Shown here: piece after piece, positions 42,252-52,068 of the stretch
Position numbering within the stretch: position 1 is the first letter of the stretch
How the letters are laid out: every line of letters starts with the position of its first letter
Assembly: GCF_000003195.3 (NCBI RefSeq)
Contig: NC_012871.2
Span: forward strand, 9,907,997 to 9,971,996
Reading direction: 5' to 3'
DNA length: 64,000 nucleotides
Source of the DNA: Sorghum bicolor
Lineage: Eukaryota > Streptophyta > Magnoliopsida > Poales > Poaceae
Notes under the pieces: model-generated
What the model saw: the letters and a program-made list of their open reading frames with translations, nothing else
Database searches by the model: none
Told to the model about the DNA's origin: nothing
Made by a program: the position numbers and the translations under genes

Positions 42252-43151
42252 CACCTTGCGCCCATAGATCAAGGTTGAATGTTAGAATTTGTTACACTGC
42301 TTTCCTCTTAATGAAAAGCTTGCGCCTCAGCAAATGTTGGTGAAAAAAATAACTAGATTGCCATTCAGTAGTTTTAGTACAGATTGCAAAAACAAAAAAG
42401 GAGTGGCCATGCAGATTTGGCCACTACATAAAGTCAGATACTTCGATATCGATCACAGGCATAGTTGATATTCAATAGAGGACTGGACACGGACTGTACT
42501 AGAAAAGAAACATGTTCCGAAGTTCTGTTTTCGGCGTCCGCCTAGTGCAATTGCTGATTTCAGGTGAACGGAAGAAATATCTCTTGCGAAATGAAACATA
42601 TACTACGCTTAGCTTGGGCCTGACATTAATTCAGACCAAACATGGGCAGGCCTCGAGGTATGGGTTGATGGGTATGGAAGCCTCCCGGATCACAATATCA
42701 ACACTCCTTGGCACTCTGGTTGGCCTTCCTAAGGTTTTTCTTTGATCGAAATATTATATTTTTCGAACTTGACCAGCACCGGACATTGCTGTCATACTAT
42801 ACCAAAAGCTAGATCACTGCTGTATGGTACTGGTTAATTAATTTCATTGGCGGCACTCGGGGAAATAATCAATTTAATTATGATGTTTTGATTTGTTCCC
42901 CAACAATCCAATCTAGCTATTGTTCTGCTGTATATTCACTGAAGTATTGTTGGTAAGCTGACTTTGCAAGATCAGAAAATTCATCTATATTAAGAAGTGA
43001 TCAGATGCCGTAATTGGTGAATAACATCAGCTTATGAAATAGCTCAACGGAAATCATTAGTAATCGTAGACACTAATATTGTGCAATTTTGCATACAAAA
43101 TTACCGTTCTAAAAGACAAACTTGTCTACTAGGAAATGTTTTGTTAAGAAT
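42252..43151. other. low-copy DNA including duplicated segment D'
   Basis: 42840-43080 pairs with 23690-23960. A 77-codon frame at 42512-42745 (with GLMGMEASRITISTLLG) has no domain I recognise. No repeat was found in the rest. Confidence 0.35.
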
Positions 43152-43164
43152 CACTACAGCAGAT

Positions 43165-43610
43165 GACCGATTCGCCGAGTGCCTATTGCACTTGGCAAAG
43201 AAGGTTTTGCACTCGGCCAAGCCTTCGCCGAGTGCCGCACTCGATGAAGAGGTCTCGGCAAAGACCTCTTTGCCGAGTGCTGAGATTCGGGCACTACGCA
43301 AAGTATTTTCGCCGTAGGCCCAAGCGCCGTTAACGACAACTTTGCTGAGTGCTGCACTCGGCAAAGAAAATTCTCTTTTTTTTTTGAAAAAGTTTCTTTA
43401 TCGAGCGCTGTATTCGGCAAATAAAATTATTTTTTAAAAATGTTTTATTTTAAAAAATATTTGCCGAGTGCTGCACTTAGCAAAGAAAATTGTTTTTTAA
43501 AAAAATCTTTGCTGAGTGCGTGCGCCATACATTTGACAAAGGCTATTTTTTAGTATTTTCTTTGCCGAGAGCCGAGTGGTTTGGTAAATTGCGCTCGGCA
43601 AAGGTGGCCA
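43165..43610. repeat. subterminal repeats, left end
   Basis: Repeated CTTTGCCGAGTGC / GCACTCGGCAAAG units are partly decayed and separated by T-rich linkers. Confidence 0.85.
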
Positions 43611-43642
43611 AAAATTCATTTTGTTTTGTTTTTTGCATTTCC

Positions 43643-43644
<2 letters not shown>

Positions 43645-43679
<35 letters not shown>
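43645..43679. repeat. (AT)n microsatellite
   Basis: About 17 AT dinucleotides inside the CACTA. Confidence 0.97.
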
Positions 43680-43680
<1 letters not shown>

Positions 43681-43903
43681 AACATCACATATATAACACA
43701 AATATGTCACAATCAACCACCAACACAAATATCACAAGTCTAAAGTACAAATTCCTAATTACAAAGTCCAAAGTTCACAAGTTCAATATAACACAAAATT
43801 CATAGTTCTAAGCTCATGATGACGGTCCCGGCAACGGTCGGGGTTGGGATGGCCAACGTGGGATCCCGGCGACCCTCTGAGGTGGTTCAACGCTACCCCC
43901 GAT

Positions 43904-44095
43904 TGATGCGTAGATGAGGTTAGTTTCCATGCTCTACTATGATCCGAGACAGAATTTTTGATAGCACCTCCCCATTGTTCTCCCAATACACATCCTCGAA
44001 GGGAGAGTGTGTATTCAGAGAACAACAGGGAGTGAGGACGAAACTCTGTCTCGAATCGAACTAGACCATGGAAACTAACCCATCTACGCATCCGC
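43904..44095. repeat. inverted repeat with ~90-bp arms
   Basis: GATGCGTAGATGAGGTTAG at about 43903 is mirrored by CTAACCCATCTACGCATC near 44075. TTGTTCTC..ATACACA is mirrored by TGTGTATTCAGAGAACAA. The arms nearly abut. Confidence 0.8.
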
Positions 44096-44447
44096 GGGCT
44101 GCCCAAAAAGCATGGACAATCCAAAATGGATACGCTCGTAGATATGCAAAGATCCACATACCTTCGACCGTATCTCTTTTGGATGGGAGATACCTAACTC
44201 GGTTACACTGACCTACAATGATGATATTTATACCTAGGTTGGTGGCGGAGTCAGGCTAGCGGGGTAGTGGCGAGGTGACGCTGTGCAGGTAGGACCACAG
44301 CGCCGACGAAGACGATCGAGGTCGCCGAGTCCCTCCCATGGGTCCTTCTCCTGCAAAAAAGGGCAATAGGTTAGTGTCAATTGAAAATTTTGGTAGCACC
44401 TCCCCTGCATGGGGAGGTTCCCAAAACCTATAGAAAACATAGGCACG

Positions 44448-44543
44448 AGGGCCAACATTCACAATGACACGAAGGCCGATAACCACAACGGCACAAAAGC
44501 CAACATTCGCAAAGGCATGAAGGCCGACATTCATAATAGGACG
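44448..44543 (+). repeat. 24-bp minisatellite, four units
   Basis: Four consecutive 24-bp units of the pattern AAGGCCAACATTCACAA... The plus frame reads an eight-residue repeat four times (RANIHNDT, KADNHNGT, KANIRKGM, KADIHNRT). The frame stays open within a longer low-complexity frame, 44409-45005. It is not clear that it is translated. Confidence 0.85.
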
Positions 44544-44624
44544 ATCCATATACCTTGGGCGGTGGCGGGGCGTGCAGGCGGAGAAGAAAACATCGAGAAC
44601 GGGACGGGACGTGGCGATGGAGGC

Positions 44625-44865
44625 ACCACCTCCCCTTCAGCCCTTTTCCTCTTTGGCCTCCTACTCCTCTCCTTTCCTCGCCTCGCCGGCCTCCTCCTTC
44701 CTCATTCTTCTCCTTCTTCTTCCTCCTTGTCCTTCTCCCTTTCCCTCCTCCTTCTCTTTCTTCTTCCTCCTCTTTCCCTTTTTCCTCCTTCTTCTTCCTC
44801 CTCCTTCTTCGTGCTTCCTCCTCCTTCCACCTACCTCCTCTTCTTCCCTCCTGGCCGGCGGCGAA
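44625..44865. repeat. long pyrimidine-rich (CTT/CCT) tract
   Basis: About 240 bp of almost pure C and T on the plus strand (runs such as TTCTTCCTCCTCTTTCC). Long frames through it on the plus strand are compositional. Confidence 0.92.
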
Positions 44866-45230
44866 GGGCGGCCAGCGACCTCACCACGGCACCAGGGCAG
44901 GTGCTACTCGGCTGTGGGTCGCAAGGGCCAAGCACGGGGTCACATCGACAGGGGGCGCAGTGCCGAGGGTGCGTGGCCGCGCTGGCCGTGGGCGTCAGGC
45001 AGTAGCGGCTGGGTGCACGAGGCCGTGACAGTCGTTGCCATGGGGCGTCGGTGGCTGGTGGCGGTGGCGGGAGCGGCGGGGGCCCGCGGCACGGTGGTGC
45101 TTGGCTGGCGAGCGGCGGTGGCAGCGTGATTTGTTTGGCGGCGGGGCGTGGGGGCCAGGTGCGGGGCATGGGGCTGGGGTGGTGGCTCGCGAGGGTTAGA
45201 GGAATAAGGGTCTGGTGGGTTTTTTAGTGC
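44866..45230 (-). other. GC-rich leader-like block of the CACTA
   Basis: CGG/GGC-rich DNA with frames on both strands, comparable in position and composition to the GC-rich leaders at 12125-12590, 18010-18480 and 29200-29454. It is probably the remains of the promoter and leader of a deleted transposon gene, read on the minus strand from the right-hand side. Confidence 0.4.
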
Positions 45231-45257
45231 AATGTACGAGGCGCTCGACAAAGAACC

Positions 45258-46165
45258 TTTGCCAAGTGCCTGCCGACACTCAACAAAATGTTTTTTTTGT
45301 TTTTTGCCCCAATTTTTTTGTGAGGCCTTAATACAATATTTATGCCTCAATTTAAAATTTGGTCCATTTTTTACTTTTTTTTTGCTATATTTGGTTCATT
45401 TATTTCATTTAGTTGAATTTTTTGGCATAATCCAAATTTGAAGTGTAGGCGCATGGAATAATAGAATTCGGTGATTCAAAAAATTATACTAATGGTATTT
45501 AGTGTATGTTGAGGCGGTATCCAGGAACTCACATGAGCTTTGGAGCATCTTGTTCACGTAACATGACGAGGACCGTGCGGGAAAAGTGTATTGTTATCGC
45601 ATGTGGAGGTTATGGTAACAATTTGAAGAGGTTTCGAGCAAGTTATGACATCGGATGCCAAAAACCCAAACATCTCCACATGTGATCACTTGTGCAGATT
45701 TGTAGGTTTTTGGCATCCGACATTACAACTTGCTCGAAACCTTCTCAATTTTTACCATAGCCTCCACATGTGATGACATGACATCTGACAAGTTTCATGA
45801 TTTTTGGACTTCGTTTGGATTTTATTTAATTTAATACACTTTTCTCGCACATTCCTTGTCATGTTACGTGAACAAGATGCTCCAAGGCTCATGTGAGTTC
45901 CTAGATACCGCCTCAACATACACTAAATACCATAAATATAATTTTTTGAATAACCAAAGTCCATTATTCCATGCACCTTTAGTTCAATTTTAAATTATCC
46001 AGAAAAATTCAACTAAATGAAATAAATGAACCAAATATAGCGAAAAAAGTAAAAAATGGACCAAATTTGAATATGTACCACTAAATACTATATTAAGGCC
46101 TCACAAAAAAATGAGGAAAAAGAACAAAAAAACAATCATTTTGCGAGTGCCAGACCTGACACTTG
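45258..46165. repeat. inverted repeat, ~430-bp arms, ~40-bp loop
   Basis: The left arm (about 45258-45672) and the right arm (about 45713-46165) are reverse complements. GGTATTTAGTGTATGTTGAGG matches CCTCAACATACACTAAATACC, and GAGCATCTTGTTCACGTAACA matches TGTTACGTGAACAAGATGCTC (some outer bases differ). It lies next to the right subterminal array. Confidence 0.88.
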
Positions 46166-46500
46166 GCAAAGAAGGGTGTTTGCCGAGTGCCTAGTACATG
46201 GCACTGGGTGAAGCATTTTCTTAAAAAAATTAAAAAGTCTTTGCCGAGCGCCAACGTTAGGCACTCGGCAAAGACTGACGTCAGGAGGCTGCCGTCACCC
46301 CATGGCCCCCTTTAACGAGAGGTGGGCTTCGCTGAGCACCGCACTCGGCAAAGAACCCACTTTGCCAAGGGTTTTTCTTCGCCGAGAGCCTTGCACTCAG
46401 CAAATACTGTCTTTGCCGAGTGCAAGCCTTTGCCGAGTGTCATTCTTCACCTAATGCCTGAGATTTAGCTCTTGGCAAAACATCAGACACTCGGCATAGC
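46140..46500. repeat. subterminal repeats, right end
   Basis: CTTTGCCGAGTGC / GCACTCGGCAAAG units up to the mutated terminus at 46516. Confidence 0.85.
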
Positions 46501-46519
46501 ATCTGTTCCCGTACTGAAT

Positions 46520-46729
46520 ATCACGCTTTTTGTTGTTTGATTGATGGAATTGAGCCAAGCGGTTTCAGTTCAGCTTTTATAACTGTGTCCACTGAATTTG
46601 CGGAAACTAGCAGAACCCTTTAATTTAGTGCTCTCAACTACTGTGATTAAGAGCACCAGAGGCCAACACTACACTATAGACCCTACGTACAATGAATGAA
46701 ACATTGATGGGCTATAAAGCCATTGTATG

Positions 46730-46795
<66 letters not shown>

Positions 46796-47598
46796 GGCTT
46801 TTGTCTATTTGACAAATGATTGGTGGTAGTGGACTGGTGTGCCAAATCAAGGACCACGTGGGTGTGGGATGCATCGGGATTCTAGTGAGTACCTGAAGCT
46901 GAAATGTTGGCGTGTTGTATAGGATCATGTGGGATGCATGTTTACAACAAAAGAAGTTGGACTCTGGGTGTGTGACGTGCGAATGTCCACAAAACTACAT
47001 GCGGGTGATCTGGAGATGATGAGCACAGCATGTGGGAAAGACTGACAGTAGGCTAGCACACGATCTCAGCACTCTCCTGGGTCTAGCTTATCAGTTTTCT
47101 TTCTGCATCGAAGCACACTGTTTCTTGAATACAATCCCAATGCAAATTAACATTAAATTCATATTTTCAATTTGCATAATGTTTTCCTTCACAAGCATGC
47201 ATTATATCTAACGAGAAGGGGGGAATTTTTGTCGAGTGAGTTGTCAACATTTTAGCCAACGATGGTATTATACAAAACAATCTATTTCTTCCCTTAAAAA
47301 TGTCCGTGTTTACTACCTCTATTCAAGTACTCAGGTGATTGAAAAGCAAAACCTGATCTACTTTACTACCTTTAATTACTAAATACACTCCCTACGACTA
47401 CATCTGCAAAGCAAAACGAGGTGATCACTTACCAGGCTGGCCAGACACGGGAGCCAGGGTATCCCTATGCTCATCTGCTGCAAAGGAATTACATCGACAT
47501 TGAACCGCATTAAGTGAACTCGATGTGTTTTCATATCCAACATTGAACTGCATTACTAAGTGTGATGACGCTAGGCAGAGCATTTGTTAATAAGCAAG
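46520..47598 (+). other. low-copy DNA with a decayed signal-peptide-exon relative
   Basis: 46812-46885 (ATTGGTGGTAGTGGACTGG..GGTGTGCC, ..GTGGGATGCATCGGGATT) is a diverged copy of 16262-16320 and ends in a donor-like CTAGTGAGTAC. It is preceded by GGCTATAAAGCC at 46710 and a long (TA)n tract. No intact frame. 47090-47598 holds nothing recognisable. Confidence 0.4.
46732..46792. repeat. (TA)n microsatellite
   Basis: About 30 TA dinucleotides, likely length-variable. Confidence 0.98.
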
Positions 47599-50500
47599 TG
47601 TAACACCCTAAATTTTGCAAGCCGTCAACATAGGAGAATTTGATTTCATTATGTATTTTTATGCTCATAAAACATACAAATAATATTTTTTACTAAATTA
47701 AAATGTAATATAAGACTTAGCAACATGTCTGAGCATGCATGCCACTGCATTTTATTTATTGAGATGAGTGGTCTTGACTAGAAATTCAAAATGATTCAAA
47801 TTGCTTTGGAAATGATTTTCAAATGGTTTTGAAATAAAAAAAAGATGAAAGAAGAAAAATTTTCCCCTTCTCGGTTTTGGCCCGAGAGGCCCAACTCCCT
47901 CCCCTCTCGGCCTGCCCCGTCTTCACCCCCCATGCACGCGGTCTTATCCCATCAGCGGCCCAGCAGCAGCAACCGGCCCAGCGTGTCTCTCCCTCTCTCC
48001 CTTTCACTAACCGGTGGGCCATGCTCATCACTGTCTCTCCTTCCTTTCTTCTTCCTGGGACCGCGTCCGACCGGGACTTTTACCAAGCGACACAAAATCC
48101 CGATCCTCTTGGGATTCCTTGCCAATGCACGCTCCAAGCCTCTATAAAACTTCAAACCCTCCCTCACGCTTCCCTTTTTCCCATCTATTGAAGCCGTGAG
48201 GCCCTAGCCACCGCCTAGAGTTGATTTGGATCTCGTCGAACACAAAGAAGGAGCTGCCATCGCCATTGCCGCCTGCTATTGCCCTCTCTAGTCATCAAAA
48301 GCACCTTGTTGAGCTTCATGGCGCATATGTGAAGCCATTGAGCTTTTCCTTTTGCAAATTCGAGCTTTGATTCACTCAACTCGGGTCACCAATGTGCTCA
48401 GGGAGCTCATTGTCCACCCTACCTTGATGCCAGACCTCCTTGAGCTCTCTCTGCTGCCAAGAAACGTCGCGGTGAGTTCGTATTCACCTGCTCTTTCTCC
48501 CGGTGGTTTTCTTATAACTTATGGCACTTGGAATCGATGGTTCGTTGAACTCCGGCGAAGTTTCTGATGTTGGCCATGGTGCTCCGCCGTGGGAAGCTCG
48601 TCGCCGGCCGTCTGCCCCTCCCTGGATCATCCTAAACCGTCGGATCAAGATCTAACGGGTGAAAATAGAACATACGCCTTCGCCTGCAATCTTGCTAAAG
48701 GACCCATGCAGATTTTGGTTATAGAACCCACGGTCCACGACGCCTTTGAGAAAATACGCTTTGTCCTTTTGAAAACTTAAAAGCCTTGATTTGATTTCAA
48801 AATACACTTTCACAAATTACGTACAAAAATGCCACTGGTTTGACCCGTTCAACTTGCGTTAGATTCGTATTCTCATAAATTACATGATAGTAACCTTGCT
48901 CCACTAGTTTATAACTTTTAAATTTCGTGATATTATTTAACTAATTAATTTTCTATAGGAAATCTTAAAAAATTCATATATTCTCCGTTTTAGCTCTGAT
49001 TTTTGTGATCTTTACATCTATGTGTTCGTAGCGATGCGTAGAATCATTTTATGAACTTTTCACATTATTTTGCTACTATTTGTGTACTGTTCTAACTGTA
49101 GCCTTGTTTGCTTCGTGTATGTTTGGCTTCGAGTGCTTGTGTGTTGATGATTGGTGATCGAATATAGACAGTGAGCAATACTTCGGTGATCAAGATCAGT
49201 ACTTTGATGACCAGCACGATCAACAAGAGCAATTGGAACAAGGCAAGTATAGCATTGGGTTTTCTTTTTGTGACCATGATCTTGTGACTTGATTAATGTT
49301 TAAGCAACAAATGATAAAAATGACTTTAGCAACTTGAGGATTTGTCTATAAGCAGTCACCCGAGATTGACAGTGCAACCATAAGGGCTATAATGACTCTG
49401 GCTTTAGCTCAGTATAAAGACCTTTTCTAGCTTGTTAGAGGTTACCCCTAAGGGCGATAGAGGGGCTTGCCGACTCGGGTATAGTGCGGCCTCTATCCTT
49501 ATGTGTATAGGCTACGCGTTATTGTGCCATTTGGAAGAGGGGCTCTATATCTGCTCGCCAATTGGAAACCTTATGGACCTACCAGTCTAAACAAACCGAC
49601 TGCTTGATCACAAGCCTCAACTCCTCCTAAAGTGTGGGGTAAATAGTAAGAGTAAGTCCATGTCGAACTCTAAAAATACAGCAACAAAGTAGTAGATCCC
49701 ACAAACTCATGATCAAAGTGACATAAATAATGTAGAGCATAAAAACAATAAACAATGAGCAGAATAACATAACAAGAATCATCATCTTTAATACAAAACT
49801 CATGGGTTCATGATTTACCCTTTCGCCCGAGGCCCGTCGACCTGTTAACCCACTACCGAGGAAGGTCGATAGGGTTCACTATGAAGCCTTTTAAAAGTTC
49901 ATCTAATAAGTTAGGGCCGCAAGGTTTCCAATTGGCGAGTAGATGTAGAGCCCCCTTCCAAATGGCACAATGACGCGCAACCTATACGCATAAGGATAGA
50001 GGCTGTAGTATATCTGACGGTTTAGGATGACCCAGGGAGGGGCAGACGGCCGACGATGAGCTTCCCATGGCAGAGCACCATGGCCGATGTCAGAAACCTC
50101 GCTAGAGTTCAACGAACCACTGTTTCCAAGCGCCATAAGTTAAAAGAAAACCATCGGGAGAAATAGCAGGTGAAGACAAACTCACCTCAACGTTTCTTGG
50201 CAGCAGAGAGAGCTCGAGGAGGTCTAGCATCGAGGTGTGGGGCGGACGATGAGCTCCCTGAGCACATCGGCGACCCGAGTTGAGTGAATCAAAGCTCGAA
50301 TTTGCAAAAGGAAAAGCCCAATGGCTTCGCATATGCGCCACGAACCTCGGCAAGGTGCTTTCGATGAGCAGAGGGCAACAACGAGTGGCAATGGTGATGG
50401 CGGCTCCTTCTCTGTGTTCGACGAGATCGAAATCAGCTCTGGGCGGTGGCTAGGGCCTCATGGCTTCAATAGATGGAAAAAACGGAAGCACGGGGGAGGG

Positions 50501-51054
50501 TTTGATGTTTTATAGAGGCTTGGTGCGTGCATTGGCAAGGAATCCCAGGAGGATCGTGATTTTGTGCCGCTCGGTAGAAGTCCCGGCTGGCCATAGTCTC
50601 AGGAAGAAGAAAGGAAGGAGGGAGAGGACACTGATGAGCGAGACCCACCAGTCAGCGAAAGGGAGAGAGGGGGAGACACGCTGGGCCGGTTGTTGCTCCT
50701 GGGCTAAGACCGCGTGGGTGGAGGTCAAAGACGGGGCAGGCTGAGAGGGGAGGGAGTTAGGGGCTCTCGGGCCAAAACCGAGAAGGGGTAAATTTTCTTC
50801 TTTCTTCTTTTTTTTATTTCAAAACCATTTGAAAATCTTTTCCAAAGCACTTTTAATCATTTTGAATTTCTAGTCAAGACCACTCATCTCAATAAATAAA
50901 ATGCAGTAGCATGCATGCTCAGACATGTTACTAAGTCTTATATTAGATTTCAATTTAATTAAAAAAATATTATTTATATGCTTTATGAGCACCAAAAAAC
51001 ATAATTAAATCAAATTCTCCTATTTTGAAAGCTTGCAAAATTTAGGGTGTTATA
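47599..51054. mobile_element. inverted pair of gypsy LTRs within one target duplication (GCAAG)
   Basis: The left half starts TGTAACACCCTAAATTTTGC at 47599 (plus orientation). The right half ends with the reverse of that start, GCAAAATTTAGGGTGTTATA, at 51054. GCAAG flanks both sides (47594-47598 and 51055-51059). Both halves match the LTR at 24063-26757. The plus half runs to about 49570. The minus half runs from about 49575 and has an internal deletion near 50010. Arms of about 1 kb (47599-48650 and 50020-51054) look highly similar. Both outer ends are LTR 5' ends; the LTR 3' end is absent. A shared target duplication implies integration as a single palindromic molecule. Confidence 0.82.
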
Positions 51055-51059
51055 GCAAG

Positions 51060-51845
51060 GGATTAGAGGTTGTTTCCAAGGAGCCCTCTTAACTCTTCTC
51101 GTTTTATTTAACTTTGACAAATAGTTGACTAACATAACTATTGTGTGTGGCTGCAGAAGCTGGATTTCTTTTTATTTTCTAAAGAAAATTTCCAACATCC
51201 GACCACATTTCAATGCAACAAACCTAACTCTTGATGATAACTGGAAATATATAATAAATCTTTTTTAAAACACAGAATCAATATAACATATATATGGCCT
51301 AATTGCTGCTGCTGAGTGCTGAGAAAAAAATGTTGGGTGATTTTACACAAATATTATTGCCTGGCTAAATTGTTGGGCGTTGTTTAGAGGGCTTCAGATT
51401 AATCAGCACTTTGGACAAATATCTAGATTAGTGGACCTGGATATGTATTACTCTGTTGTGTCAGAACTGAAACCTAGAAATCCGAGAAGCACTTGCACTT
51501 TCGTTTTTATTTGACAAACATTGTCCAATCACGGAGTAACTAGGTTCAAAAGATTCATCTCACAAATTAGAGGTAAACGGTGCAATTAGTTTTTATTTTC
51601 GTCTATATTTAATGCTCCATGCATGCGACCAAAGATTCGATGTGACGAGGAATCTTGAAATTTTTTGCGAACTAAACAAGGCCTGACAAATAATAAGCAG
51701 AGGATGATGTCCATAGCATGCACATTAACTCGTCCTGTGTACTGTAATTGCCCTCAAATAACAGTGTGGTTGGAATATGATCAATCCAAGAGTTTCAGAG
51801 AGATCCTCCCATGGATTATCATGTTGAGTTTCATGAACCTATAAA
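51060..51845. other. diverged duplicated segment C' (pairs with 15960-16710)
   Basis: Same block order as 15960-16710, ending ..GGATTATCATGTTGAGTTTCATGAACC. The signal-peptide-like frame of the partner is missing here. A truncated MITE interrupts it at 51465-51683. Confidence 0.5.
51465..51683. mobile_element. truncated MITE, GGCCTTGTTTA family
   Basis: The right end AACTAAACAAGGCC and the interior (TTTGACAAACATTGTCCAATC, GGTTCAAAAGATTCATCTC) match 9921-10163 in reverse. The other terminus is degraded. Confidence 0.75.
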
Positions 51846-52068
51846 ACCAACTATTAATATAAAACCACAACCACCTTTTACCTTAACATACATGAAACTA
51901 ATCTAAGCCCCAATCTTCGAAACAATAATAAAGGCACGTACAGAGCAAAAATAAAAGCACCTACAAACCTTAGGACCTCTTTGGAATAGAAGAATTGAAA
52001 ACATAGGAATGAGAAAAAAACATAAGAATAAGTTGTGGATGTATTGGCAGAACAGAGAAAAGGAAAAC

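Larger units (their letters stand above)
43152..46516. mobile_element. CACTA element, GCCGAGTGC family, target duplication AAT
   Basis: It starts CACTACAGCAGATGACCG at 43152 and ends ..GCATCTGTTCCCGTACTG at 46516 (terminal TAGTG mutated to TACTG), flanked by AAT at 43149-43151 and 46517-46519. Subterminal motifs TTTGCCGAGTGC / GCACTCGGCAAAG occupy 43165-43610 and 46140-46500. No transposase is present. The interior contains an (AT)n tract, short and long inverted repeats, a 24-bp minisatellite, a pyrimidine-rich tract and a GC-rich leader-like block. Confidence 0.88.

Noticed and set aside
44409..45350. Long plus and minus frames of 136-198 codons
   Set aside because: They cross a minisatellite, a homopyrimidine tract and a GC-rich block; the composition explains them.
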